This document shows positions 50,672 to 59,119 of a stretch of 64,000 nucleotides of DNA, piece after piece. Below the pieces are notes generated by a model, which saw only the letters and a list, made by a program, of their open reading frames with translations, was not told the DNA's origin and did no database searches. The position numbers were made by a program, and so were the translations under genes. This stretch comes from Nocardioides alkalitolerans DSM 16699 (lineage in GTDB: Bacteria; Actinomycetota; Actinomycetes; Propionibacteriales; Nocardioidaceae), in contig NZ_AUFN01000013.1 in NCBI RefSeq assembly GCF_000426525.1, forward strand, positions 1 through 64,000, written 5' to 3'. Positions within the stretch are counted from its first letter, which is position 1, and the number at the start of each line of letters is the position of its first letter.

Positions 50672-51529
50672 ATGTCTGCTGCCGGAACGCTCGTCCCCGG
50701 GACCGTCTCCCCCACCCGCCCGGTGCCGCGCCACATCGTCCGCCCGGAGTACGTCGGGAAGGAGACCCCCGCCCGGTTCACGGGCGAGGAGGTCAAGGAC
50801 GCGGAGACCATCGAGAGGATGCGGGTCGCCGGCCGCGTCGCCGCCCAGGCCCTCGCCGAGGTCGGGCGCCACGTCGTACCGGGCGTGACCACCGACGAGC
50901 TCGACCGCATCGGCCACGAGTTCCTCTGCGACCACGGCGCCTACCCGTCGACGCTCGGCTACCGCGGCTACCCGAAGTCGCTCTGCTCGAGCCTCAACGA
51001 GGTCATCTGCCACGGCATCCCCGACTCCACCGTGGTCGCCGACGGCGACATAGTGAACATCGACATCACCGGCTACCTCGACGGGGTGCACGGCGACACC
51101 AACGCCACGTTCCTCGCGGGCGACGTCGACGAGGAGTCGCGCCTGCTGGTCGAGCGCACCCACGAGGCGATGAGCCGCGGCATCAGGGCCGTGAAGCCGG
51201 GCCGCCGGCTCAACGTGATCGGCCGTGTCATCGAGGCCTACGCCGCGCGGTTCGGCTACGGCGTGGTGCGCGACTTCACCGGGCACGGCATCGGCACCCA
51301 CTTCCACTCGGGGCTCGTCGTGGCCCACTACGACAACGACGTGTACGACGACCTGATCCGGGTCGGCATGACCTTCACGATCGAGCCGATGCTGACCCTC
51401 GGCACGCCCGACTACGACATGTGGGACGACGGGTGGACGGCCGTGACGAAGGACCGCCGCCGGACGGCGCAGTTCGAGCACACCCTCCTCGTGACGCCCA
51501 CGGGTGCGGAGATCCTCACGCTCCCCTGA
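50672..51529 (+). CDS. map: Type I methionine aminopeptidase
   Basis: 285 residues. The N-terminal ~40-residue extension ([16 protein letters not shown]) matches the longer actinobacterial MetAP. Metal ligands are visible: [14 protein letters not shown] (Asp pair), [11 protein letters not shown] (His), [10 protein letters not shown] (Glu) and QFEHTLLV (Glu). It removes the initiator methionine from new proteins. ATG start. Confidence 0.95.
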   Translation: MSAAGTLVPGTVSPTRPVPRHIVRPEYVGKETPARFTGEEVKDAETIERMRVAGRVAAQALAEVGRHVVPGVTTDELDRIGHEFLCDHGAYPSTLGYRGYPKSLCSSLNEVICHGIPDSTVVADGDIVNIDITGYLDGVHGDTNATFLAGDVDEESRLLVERTHEAMSRGIRAVKPGRRLNVIGRVIEAYAARFGYGVVRDFTGHGIGTHFHSGLVVAHYDNDVYDDLIRVGMTFTIEPMLTLGTPDYDMWDDGWTAVTKDRRRTAQFEHTLLVTPTGAEILTLP

Positions 51530-51618
51530 CCGGTGGTCCCCGGTCGTCCGAACGTGCGTTCCGTCCGTGAGCGCGGCGTGCAACACCCGTGTCACAGGGT
51601 CTGGGTAGGGTCCGGCCC

Positions 51619-53268
51619 ATGACCGCCATGTTCGAGGGCTACACCGGGGCACACGGGCCGGCGTACGACGAGATGTTCGACCCCGAGGGGTTGCGCACGT
51701 CGTACCAGCAGCTGTCGTCCAGCTTGGACGACATGAGCGAGCCCGAGCTGCGAAGTCGGGTCGACGCCCTCCAGGCGGCCTACCTGGACCAGGGCGTCAC
51801 GTTCGACATCGGCGGCGAGGAGCGCGCGTTCCCCCTCGACATCCTGCCGCGCGTGATCGAGATGGACGCGTGGACCCGCATCGAGAAGGGCGTGCAGCAG
51901 CGCGTCAAGGTGCTGGAGATGTTCCTGGCCGACGTGTACGACGAGGGCCGCGTCTTCGACGACGGCGTCATCCCGCGCTCGGTCGTCAACACCTCCTCGC
52001 ACTACCACCGCGCCGCCGCGGGGATCGAGCCGCCGAACGGCGTGCGCATCCAGGTGTCGGGCATCGACCTGATCCGCGACAACGCGGGTGAGTTCCGGGT
52101 GCTCGAGGACAACGTTCGCGTGCCGTCCGGGGTCTCCTACGTGATGACGAACCGGCGGGCGATCTCGTCGGCCCTGCCCGAGACGTTCGCGCAGCACCGC
52201 ATCCGGCCGGTCGCCAGCTACCCCCAGCGCCTGCTCTCCGCGCTGCGCGCCGCGGCCCCGGCCGGCGTCACCGACCCGACCGTCGTCGTGCTCACCCCGG
52301 GCGTCTACAACGGCGCCTACTTCGAGCACGCCCTGCTCGCCCGCACGATGGGCGTCGAGCTCGTCGAGGGGCGCGACCTGGTGTGCCGCCGCGGCCGCGT
52401 CATGATGCGCACCACCCACGGCCTCGAGCAGGTGCACGTCATCTACCGCCGCGTCGACGACGAGTTCCTCGACCCGGTGCAGTTCAAGGGCGACTCGCTG
52501 CTCGGCTGCCCCGGCCTCATCAACGCCGCCCGCGGCGGCAACGTGACCATCGCCAACGCGGTCGGCAACGGCGTGGCCGACGACAAGCTCGTCTACACCT
52601 ACATGCCCGACCTGATCCGCTACTACGTCGGCGAGGAGCCGGTGCTCCGCAACGTCGACACGTGGCGGATGGGCGAGCCGGCCCACCGCGCGGAGGTGAT
52701 GGACCGCCTCGACGAGCTGGTGCTCAAGCCCGTCGACGGCTCGGGCGGCAAGGGCATCGTCATCGGGCCGCGCGCGACCAGGGCCGAGCTCGACGAGCTG
52801 CGCACGAAGGTGCTGGAGGACCCGCGCGCGTGGATCGCGCAGCCGGTCGTGCAGCTCTCGACCGTGCCGACCTACATCGGTGGCCGCATGGCGCCGCGCC
52901 ACGTCGACCTGCGGCCGTTCGCCGTCAACGACGGGCAGCGCGTGTGGGTGCTGCCCGGCGGCCTCACCCGCGTCGCCCTGGCCGAGGGCGAGCTGATCGT
53001 GAACTCGTCGCGCGGCGGCGGCTCGAAGGACACCTGGGTGCTCGCCGGCCCCGGCGGCGGCCAGCGCCGTCCCGCCCCGTCGCGCCCCGCCCCGTCGAGC
53101 ACCGCTCCCCCGGTCGCCGGCCCGGCCATCGCCGCCCTCACCGGCCCGGCCGAGCAGGAGCAGCAGCAACAGCAGCAACAGGGCCCGGGCGGCGGGTCGC
53201 AGTCCCAGTCGCAGGGCCGGTCGCAGGGCCAGTCGCAGAGCCAGGAGCAGGGAGACCCCACGTGCTGA
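51619..53268 (+). CDS. Circularly permuted ATP-grasp type 2 protein
   Basis: 549 residues, of which the first ~475 form the conserved domain: FDPEGLRTSYQQL, FPLDILPRVIEMDAW, VLEDNVRVPSGVSYVMTNR, VYRRVDD-like IYRRVDDEFLDP, YVGEEPVLRNVDTW and LKPVDGSGGKG with the ATP-grasp lysine and Gly loop. The remaining ~75 residues are low-complexity Pro/Ser then a Gln run and Ser-Gln repeats. It is expected to form an amide or ester bond; these genes travel with alpha-E and transglutaminase-like partners and are predicted to make small peptides. No product is known. The end overlaps the alpha-E start. Confidence 0.88.
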   Translation: MTAMFEGYTGAHGPAYDEMFDPEGLRTSYQQLSSSLDDMSEPELRSRVDALQAAYLDQGVTFDIGGEERAFPLDILPRVIEMDAWTRIEKGVQQRVKVLEMFLADVYDEGRVFDDGVIPRSVVNTSSHYHRAAAGIEPPNGVRIQVSGIDLIRDNAGEFRVLEDNVRVPSGVSYVMTNRRAISSALPETFAQHRIRPVASYPQRLLSALRAAAPAGVTDPTVVVLTPGVYNGAYFEHALLARTMGVELVEGRDLVCRRGRVMMRTTHGLEQVHVIYRRVDDEFLDPVQFKGDSLLGCPGLINAARGGNVTIANAVGNGVADDKLVYTYMPDLIRYYVGEEPVLRNVDTWRMGEPAHRAEVMDRLDELVLKPVDGSGGKGIVIGPRATRAELDELRTKVLEDPRAWIAQPVVQLSTVPTYIGGRMAPRHVDLRPFAVNDGQRVWVLPGGLTRVALAEGELIVNSSRGGGSKDTWVLAGPGGGQRRPAPSRPAPSSTAPPVAGPAIAALTGPAEQEQQQQQQQGPGGGSQSQSQGRSQGQSQSQEQGDPTC

Positions 53269-54197
53269 GCCGGATCGCCGAGTCGATGTTCTGGATCGGG
53301 CGCTACGTCGAGCGCGCGGAGGACACGGCACGCATCCTCGACGTCCAGACCCAGCTCATGCTCGAGGACCCGACGGTCGACGAGCCGGCCACCTGCCGCA
53401 CCCTGCTGTCGATCATGGGCGTGCCCCACGACGACGACGCGGACGTCAACCGCCAGACCGTGCTCGAGCTGCTGGCGTACGACGCGACCGCCCCCGCCTC
53501 GATCGCCGCCACCCTGGGCGCGGCGCGCGAGTCGGCCCGGCGGGCCCGGGAGACGCTGTCGGAGCCGCTGTGGGAGGCGGTCAACACCACGTGGCGGGCG
53601 CTGCCCTCGGGCCGGTTCCGCACGCTGCGTCCCCCGGCGGTCTTCGGCTGGGTGCGTGACCGCGCGGCGCTCATCAACGGCACCGCCGAGGCGACGATGA
53701 CCCGCGACGAGGGCTACCAGTTCCTGGTGCTGGGGCGCAGCATCGAGCGGGCCGACATGACCGCGCGGCTCGTGGCGACGGCCGCCCTGACCACCACGGG
53801 CAGCGCGTCGGCGTGGACCTCCACGCTCCGCGCGTGCGGCGCCTACGAGGCGTTCCTGCGCACCTACCGCGGCCTCGAGACCGACCGGGGCGCGGCGGAG
53901 TTCCTGCTGCTCGACCGCCTGTTCCCGCGCTCGATCGTGCACTCCATCAGCCGGGCCGAGCAGTGCCTCGACAACCTGGAGTCGGCGGGCCAGCGGGCCG
54001 GCTTCCAGAACGACGCCCAGCGCCTCCTCGGACGCACGCGTGCCGACCTCGAGTACCGCTCGCTCTCCGACGTCGTCGCCAACCTGCCCGCCGAGATGGA
54101 GCGCCTTCAGTACACGTGCGCCGCGGCCACCGAGTCCGTCACCCGTCGCTACTTCGCCGGCTCCGAGGCGACCGAGTGGCACGGAGGTGCCCTGTGA
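53262..54197 (+). CDS. Alpha-E domain protein
   Basis: 311 residues, entirely the all-helical alpha-E domain: LSRIAESMFWIGRYVERAED at the start, LGRSIERADMTARLV in the middle and LPAEMERLQYTCAAATESVT near the end. The alternating charged helices and the RYVERAED motif define the family, which is always linked to the ATP-grasp protein. The role is unknown, probably as a partner of the ligase. The GTG start overlaps the previous stop by seven bases and GGAG stands before it. Stop overlaps the next start (GTGA). Confidence 0.88.
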   Translation: MLSRIAESMFWIGRYVERAEDTARILDVQTQLMLEDPTVDEPATCRTLLSIMGVPHDDDADVNRQTVLELLAYDATAPASIAATLGAARESARRARETLSEPLWEAVNTTWRALPSGRFRTLRPPAVFGWVRDRAALINGTAEATMTRDEGYQFLVLGRSIERADMTARLVATAALTTTGSASAWTSTLRACGAYEAFLRTYRGLETDRGAAEFLLLDRLFPRSIVHSISRAEQCLDNLESAGQRAGFQNDAQRLLGRTRADLEYRSLSDVVANLPAEMERLQYTCAAATESVTRRYFAGSEATEWHGGAL

Positions 54198-55039
54198 GCA
54201 TGCAGCTGAGGATCACCCACACGACCGGCTACGAGTACGACGGCAAGGCCGTGACGTCCTACAACGAGGCGCGGCTGACCCCGCAGACCTCCCCCGAGCA
54301 GATCGTCGTGCACACCCGTCTCGACATCTCGCCGACGCCGTGGACCTACACGTTCCGCGACTACTTCGGCACCCAGGTGACGAGCTTCGAGGTGCTCGAC
54401 CCGCACGACTCGCTGACCGTGAGCGCTCACGCGACGGTGCACACCAACCGGTCGCCGCTGGCCGCGCCCACCCTGGGCTGGGACGACCTGGCCTCGCCGG
54501 ACGTCGCCGAGGTGCACACCGAGTACCTGATGCTCCCCGACCTCGTCGTGCCGACGACGGACCTCGCGGCGAAGATCGAGACCATCCGCGGTGACTCGGC
54601 CACGCCCGGCGAGGCCGCCACCGCGGTCTGCCGGCTGGTGCACGACGAGGTCGAGTACATCCCCGGCGCGACCCAGGTGCACAGCCGGGCGGCCGAGGCG
54701 TGGGAGAAGCGCGGCGGCGTCTGCCAGGACATGGCGCACCTCGCCATCGGCGGCCTGCGGTCGCTGGGCATCCCCGCGCGCTACGTCTCCGGCTACCTCC
54801 ACCCGCAGTCCGACCCGGAGGTCGGCGCCACGGTGCAGGGCGAGTCGCACGCCTGGGTGGAGTGGTGGGACGCCGGCTGGCACGCCTACGACCTCACCAA
54901 CGACCAGCCCATCGGCGACCGCCACGTCGTCATCGCGGCGGGTCGCGACTACGGCGACGTGAAGCCGCTGAGCGGGATCTTCTCGGGCACCCGCACGTCG
55001 CGCATGTTCGTCAACGTGGAGGTCACCCGCCTGGCGTGA
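54194..55039 (+). CDS. Transglutaminase-like (BTLCP-type) protein
   Basis: 281 residues. An N-terminal beta domain (MQLRITHTTGYEYDGKAVTSY, usual 'Bact_transglu_N' features) is followed by the papain-like domain with Cys in GGVCQDMAHLA, His in GESHAWVEWW and Asp in AYDLTND. It could act as a peptidase, amidase or amidating enzyme on the product of the ATP-grasp ligase. GGAGG precedes the GTG, which overlaps the alpha-E stop. The 3' end overlaps the convergent trpF by 17 bases. Confidence 0.9.
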   Translation: MSMQLRITHTTGYEYDGKAVTSYNEARLTPQTSPEQIVVHTRLDISPTPWTYTFRDYFGTQVTSFEVLDPHDSLTVSAHATVHTNRSPLAAPTLGWDDLASPDVAEVHTEYLMLPDLVVPTTDLAAKIETIRGDSATPGEAATAVCRLVHDEVEYIPGATQVHSRAAEAWEKRGGVCQDMAHLAIGGLRSLGIPARYVSGYLHPQSDPEVGATVQGESHAWVEWWDAGWHAYDLTNDQPIGDRHVVIAAGRDYGDVKPLSGIFSGTRTSRMFVNVEVTRLA

Positions 55040-55649
55040 GCCGGGCCTGCTCGACGAACGCGCGGATCCGCGCGGGGTCCTTGACGCCGCGCACGCCCTC
55101 GACCCCGCTGGAGACGTCGACGCCCCAGGGGCGCGCGGCCCGCACGGCGTCGGCGACGTTGTCGGGGCCGAGCCCGCCGGCGAGCAGCCAACGGCCCTCG
55201 GGGCGGGCCCCGTCGAGCGCGGCGAGGTCCCACCGCTCGCCCGCGCCGGGCACCGGGGCGTCGAGCAGCAGGGCGTCCTCGCCCCAGGCGCCGACCGTAC
55301 GGCGCGCCTCGCCCTCCGCCGTGAGGGCGGCGAGCGTCGTGGCCCACCAGACGCGGGGGTGCCCGGCGACCGCGGTCTCGACGTCGGCCCGGCCGTAGGC
55401 GCCGTGCAGCTGCAGCACGTCCGCCCCGATCTCGGACGCCACCGCCAGCGCTGTCGCGACCGGCAGGTCGGCGACCACCAGCACCCCGTCGACGCCGGCC
55501 GGCAGACCGCCCAGGATCGTGGCGGCCTCGGCCGTCGTACGGTGACGCGGGCTCCGCTCGCAGACGACCACGCCCACGGCGTCGGCGCCGGCCGCCACCG
55601 CGACGGCGGCGTTCTTGGGGGTGTCCAGGCCGCAGATCTTCACGTACAT
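55023..55649 (-). CDS. trpF: Phosphoribosylanthranilate isomerase
   Basis: 208 residues. The TIM-barrel family signature starts MYVKICGLDTP, with the catalytic Cys in ICG and the Asp in LLLDAPVPG. LAGGLGPDNV and VDVSSGVEG bind the phosphate. It converts PRA to CdRP in tryptophan synthesis. I use the second ATG because GGGGAGG is nine bases before it; the first ATG abuts it. Isolated from other trp genes. Convergent with the transglutaminase-like gene. Confidence 0.92.
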   Translation of the reverse strand: MYVKICGLDTPKNAAVAVAAGADAVGVVVCERSPRHRTTAEAATILGGLPAGVDGVLVVADLPVATALAVASEIGADVLQLHGAYGRADVETAVAGHPRVWWATTLAALTAEGEARRTVGAWGEDALLLDAPVPGAGERWDLAALDGARPEGRWLLAGGLGPDNVADAVRAARPWGVDVSSGVEGVRGVKDPARIRAFVEQARLTPGG

Positions 55650-55715
55650 GCCGCCCATCCTCCCCGGGCGGGCGCCGGGCCCGCCGTACGGGCCCGGCGC
55701 GTCAGCGCCCCTCGG

Positions 55716-56192
55716 TCAGCGCAGCCGGTCGAAGTCCCCGGTGGTCTCGGCGAGGCGCCGCTCCGTGCGCAGCACGGCCGTCTCGTGCTCGGGGTCGCCG
55801 GTCATGGCCGCCGCGAGCCGCAGGTGCGGCAGCGCGTCGGCGTACCGGGACTGCCGCTCGAGGCTGCGCCCGAGCGCGTGACGCGCCCAGTCGTCGCTCG
55901 GGTTCTCGTCCACGAGGCCCCGCAGCTCGGACTCCGCCCGCTGCAGCTGGGCGCGGAGCAGGAAGGCCCACGCCCGCAGGCTGCGCAGGCCGTAGTTGCC
56001 CTCGTCGACGGCGAGGGCCGGCTCGATCACCTCGAGCGCCTCGACCGGGGCCCGGCGGGCGAGCAGGTCGAAGGCGACGCGGTGGGCGTCCGTCGGGTCG
56101 GCCGTCTGGCCGGGGAAGACGAGGGCGGGAGCGGCGATCTCGACCTCGTCGTACGTCGGCGTCTCGCTCCGCTGGGGCTCGAGCTCGTTCAT
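55716..56192 (-). CDS. TPR-like small protein
   Basis: 158 residues. After an acidic start come helical pairs of TPR type (AHRVAFDLLARRAPVEALEV, YGLRSLRAWAFLLRAQLQRA, WARHALGRSLERQSRYADAL, AVLRTERRLAETTGDFDRLR). It is soluble and has no catalytic motif, so a scaffold or binding role is likely; the partner is unknown. ATG start; its promoter shares the short gap with rnpB. Confidence 0.78.
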   Translation of the reverse strand: MNELEPQRSETPTYDEVEIAAPALVFPGQTADPTDAHRVAFDLLARRAPVEALEVIEPALAVDEGNYGLRSLRAWAFLLRAQLQRAESELRGLVDENPSDDWARHALGRSLERQSRYADALPHLRLAAAMTGDPEHETAVLRTERRLAETTGDFDRLR

Positions 56193-56227
56193 CGCTGCTC
56201 CTCTCGTTCGTGGGTCCCGCGTCAACG

Positions 56228-56257
56228 TTCGGTGATCCGCGGTGATTCCCCTATCCT
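56228..56257 (+). promoter_or_regulatory. Promoter of rnpB
   Basis: TTCGGT (56228-56233) and TATCCT (56252-56257) are spaced by 18 bases and end ten bases before the 5' P1 strand of the RNA. A plain house-keeping sigma promoter is the best reading. Confidence 0.55.
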
Positions 56258-56266
56258 GACGCGTGC

Positions 56267-56679
56267 GGATGGGCTGGCCGGGCGACCGCGTGACGTGCTC
56301 GAGAGGGTGCGTCCCGAGGAAGGTCCGGGCTCCACAGGGCGAGGTGGTGGGTAACGCCCACCCGGGGTGACCCGCGGGAAAGTGCCACAGAGAACAGACC
56401 GCCTCCGGCCACGGCCGGCGGTAAGGGTGAAACGGTGGTGCAAGAGACCACCAGCGTTCCGGGTGACCGGAACGGCTCGGTAAACCCCACCTGGAGCAAG
56501 GTCGAGAAGCCGGTGTCCTCACGGGGACGCCGGTGCGCGTGCGTTCGAGGGCTGCCCGCCCGAGCACGCGGGTGGACTGCACGAGGCTGTCGGCAACGGC
56601 AGCCCTAGATGGATGGTCGCTCACCGGAGGCCCGCGAGGGTCCCGGGGACAGAACCCGGCCTACAGGCCAGCCCGTCCG
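56267..56679 (+). ncRNA. rnpB: RNase P RNA, bacterial class A
   Basis: About 413 bases. Recognised by the universally conserved GAGGAAGGTCCGGGCTCC near the start (P3/P4 region), AAAGTGCCACAGAGAACAGA in the middle and the closing ACAGAACCCGG then TACAGGCCAGCCC. P1 pairs GGATGGGCTGGCC at the 5' end with GGCCAGCCCGTCC at the 3' end (one G-U), which fixes the ends to a few bases. It is the catalytic RNA that trims tRNA 5' leaders. No open frame here should be annotated. Confidence 0.97.
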
Positions 56680-56760
56680 CACCACGGGGGTTCGGCCGGG
56701 TAGACGCTGCGCTGCGGCGTTCTCCGGACGCCGCGGCCGACGGCGTGCCAGCATGTCGGG

Positions 56761-57276
56761 GTGCCCTCGATCTCCTCTCGTCGCACCGTCCTCCGCACGG
56801 CGGCCTGGTCGGTGCCCGTGATCGCCGTGGTGGGAGCCGCGCCCGCGTTCGCCGCCAGCGTCGCGCAGGCGCTGCGCCTGGACCACGAACTGGCTCCGTG
56901 GCAGTACTCCCTGGGCACCCGCGCCCTCCGGCTCACGGTGACGAACCCGACCACCGACGATCTCGACGTCGTCGTCACCTACGCCGAGAACGGCCCCGAC
57001 GGCACGGTGACGTTCCCCCTGTTCGGCGGGTCGGGCCACTGGACGCTGCAGAAGGTGGACGGGCAGTGCGTCGTCACGGGACGCGTCGGCGCGGGGGCGA
57101 CCTCCCCGGCGTTCACGCAGGTCTGGGGCACAGCTGCGGCCGACGGCATCGCCCAGACCGCACTCCTCACACTCGCCGCACCCGGGCTGGCGACCGTGGT
57201 CGTTCCCGTCCCCCTCCGCTTCGACATCCCGCTCGGCTCGCCGGGTCCGGGGCCCGGCCTCCCGGACAGGCCCTGA
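56761..57276 (+). CDS. Tat-type exported protein, uncharacterised
   Basis: 171 residues. The start has a twin-arginine signal (SRRTVLRTA) and hydrophobic core WSVPVIAVVGAAPAFAAS with cleavage at about residue 32. The mature part is beta-rich (LTVTNPTTDDLDVVVTYAENG) and looks like an immunoglobulin-like fold with one Cys (GQCVV). No family recognised. GTG start. It is on the plus strand between rnpB and the regulator. Confidence 0.7.
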   Translation: MPSISSRRTVLRTAAWSVPVIAVVGAAPAFAASVAQALRLDHELAPWQYSLGTRALRLTVTNPTTDDLDVVVTYAENGPDGTVTFPLFGGSGHWTLQKVDGQCVVTGRVGAGATSPAFTQVWGTAAADGIAQTALLTLAAPGLATVVVPVPLRFDIPLGSPGPGPGLPDRP

Positions 57277-57300
57277 CGCCGGGCGGCACCACGCCCACCC

Positions 57301-57321
57301 ACTGTCCAGGAACTGAACAGT
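57301..57321. promoter_or_regulatory. Operator A of the aldehyde/molybdenum regulon
   Basis: TGTCCAGGAACTGAACA (57303-57319), extended to ACTG...CAGT. The arms TGTYCAG/CTGRACA are near perfect and lie 63 bases before the AcoR-like regulator gene. The same element occurs at 60670-60686, so this is a strong candidate binding site, probably for autoregulation. Confidence 0.7.
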
Positions 57322-57383
57322 CGCCGCGGGCCCGGACGAGCATGATGTGACGCCAGGCACGGTCACGGAGGGCGCGAGGGCAG

Positions 57384-59024
57384 ATGGCAGAGGTCGTGAG
57401 GCGTCCCACCGTCGAGGACCCCCGTCCGGACATCGCCGCCTCGTGGCGACGGGCCAGCATGGCCGGCGTCCGGCACGTCGGCGTGCTCGAGCGTCTCGTC
57501 CCCGGTGACGTCGACCCCCGCAGCTCGCTCCTCATCGGGGCCGGGCCCGTGCTCGACGAGCTCGAGCACAGCCTCGCCGGCACCGGCTACCTCACGATCG
57601 TGGCCGACCGCGAGTGCCGCGTCGTACGGCGGTGGTTCGACGACGCCGCCACCCGCGCCAGCCTCGACGCGCTCAACATCCGGGAGGGCGTCAGCCTCCT
57701 CGAGGACGTCGTCGGCACCAACGGGCTCGGCACCGTGTTCGAGACGCGCGACCCCGTCGTCGTACGCGGGGACGAGCACTTCGCGGAGTCGCTGCGCCGG
57801 TTCAGCTGCTACGGCCACCCCATCCGCCACCCCCTGACGCGTCGCATCGAGGGCGTGCTCAACGTCGCGTCGCGCACCGACACCGAGAGCAACCTGCTGC
57901 CGCCGATGATCGCGCGCGCCGTGCACGACATCGAGCAGCGGCTGCTCGGCGGCAGCCGGGTCTCCGAGAAGAGCCTGCTGGCGGCGTTCCAGGCGGCCTC
58001 CGGGCACCGCCGGCGGGCGGTCCTCGCGATCGGCGAGGACATCGTGATGTGCAACCGGGCCGCCTCGAGCCTGCTGAGCCCGGCCGACATCGCCCTGCTG
58101 CGCGTGCTCGCCGAGGACCCGCCGTCGGCGGACCACGGGGTGGTCAGGGTGACCCTCGAGTCCGGTCGGGCGGCGGAGGTGACGGTCGAACGGGTGCCCG
58201 CCGCCCGCCGCGCCGTCCTGCTCCACGTCGAGGAACGGCAGGCCGCGCCGCACCCGGCGCCCTCCGTCCTCTCCCCCACGTCGTCGCGTGCCGAGCCGCC
58301 CGTCCTGGTGAGCGGCCCGGCCGGGACGGGCCGCTCGACCCGGGCGCGGGAGCTGTCCGCGCTGCCCACGAACGTGCTGCGGGCGGCGACCGCGCTGCTC
58401 GAGGGCGGGAGCGCCTGGGCGCAGGACCTCTCGACGGCGCTGGAGCGCACCGAGGGGTCGCTCGTCGTCGACGGCATCGACCTGCTGCCGGACGACCTGC
58501 TCGACCTGGTCATCGAGGGGTGCGACCAGCGCCGCCGTCCGCAGATCATCCTGACCTCGGGCCCGGTGTCCACGCTCACCGGGCGGGCCGCCACCCTCGC
58601 CGCCATGGCCATGGTGCAGGTCGAGCTGACACCGCTCGCGTCGCGTCGCGCCGAGCTGCCCGACCTGGCCGTCTCGATGCTCCGCAGCGTCGCGGCCAGC
58701 GACTCGGTGCACCTCACCCCCGGCGTGGTGCAGGCCCTCGCCGCGCACGACTGGCCCGGCAACCTGCGCGAGCTGAAGGCCGTGATGAGCCACGTGGCCG
58801 CCCGCCGCCCCACCGGGGGCATCGTCGTCGACGACCTGCCCGAGCAGTACCGCGCGCTGACGCCGCTGCGTCCGTTGAGCCCGCTCGAGCAGGCCGAGCG
58901 CGACGCGATCGTGGTCGCGCTGCGCGCTGCGGGCGGCAACAAGGTGCAGGCCGCGCGGACGCTCGAGGTGTCGCGCACGACCCTCTACTCCCGCATCCGG
59001 CAGCTGCGCATCACGACGTACTGA
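57384..59024 (+). CDS. AcoR-like GAF / AAA-like / Fis regulator lacking the sigma-54 loop
   Basis: 546 residues. An N-terminal GAF-type sensor (to ~190; NIREGVSLLEDVVGTNGLGT and RCxYGHPIRH-like RRFSCYGHPIRHP) resembles AcoR/DhaR proteins. An AAA-like region has GPAGTGRST (311-319) and the sensor HDWPGNLRELK (455-465), but it is about 100 residues shorter than a normal AAA+ domain and has no GAFTGA loop. Fis-type helix-turn-helix at the end (GGNKVQAARTLEVSRTTLYS). Actinobacteria lack sigma-54, so this reads as a classical activator derived from an EBP. It probably controls the aldehyde dehydrogenase. Confidence 0.85.
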   Translation: MAEVVRRPTVEDPRPDIAASWRRASMAGVRHVGVLERLVPGDVDPRSSLLIGAGPVLDELEHSLAGTGYLTIVADRECRVVRRWFDDAATRASLDALNIREGVSLLEDVVGTNGLGTVFETRDPVVVRGDEHFAESLRRFSCYGHPIRHPLTRRIEGVLNVASRTDTESNLLPPMIARAVHDIEQRLLGGSRVSEKSLLAAFQAASGHRRRAVLAIGEDIVMCNRAASSLLSPADIALLRVLAEDPPSADHGVVRVTLESGRAAEVTVERVPAARRAVLLHVEERQAAPHPAPSVLSPTSSRAEPPVLVSGPAGTGRSTRARELSALPTNVLRAATALLEGGSAWAQDLSTALERTEGSLVVDGIDLLPDDLLDLVIEGCDQRRRPQIILTSGPVSTLTGRAATLAAMAMVQVELTPLASRRAELPDLAVSMLRSVAASDSVHLTPGVVQALAAHDWPGNLRELKAVMSHVAARRPTGGIVVDDLPEQYRALTPLRPLSPLEQAERDAIVVALRAAGGNKVQAARTLEVSRTTLYSRIRQLRITTY

Positions 59025-59064
59025 ACCCGGCGCGCACCCGCACAGCGGTCACACCCGCACAGCC

Positions 59065-59099
59065 GTCGCGGCCGGCACCCCGAGGGTGCCGGCCGCGAC
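59065..59099. terminator. Bidirectional terminator between regulator and aldehyde dehydrogenase
   Basis: GTCGCGGCCGGCACC and its exact complement form a 15-bp stem with a five-base loop between the convergent genes, 41 bases past the regulator stop and 21 bases past the aldehyde dehydrogenase stop. Confidence 0.85.
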
Positions 59100-59119
59100 G
59101 TCGTACGGTCACGCGCTCG

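Noticed and set aside
57384..59024. Sigma-54-dependent activator
   Set aside because: No GAFTGA loop and the AAA region is too short; the phylum lacks sigma-54.
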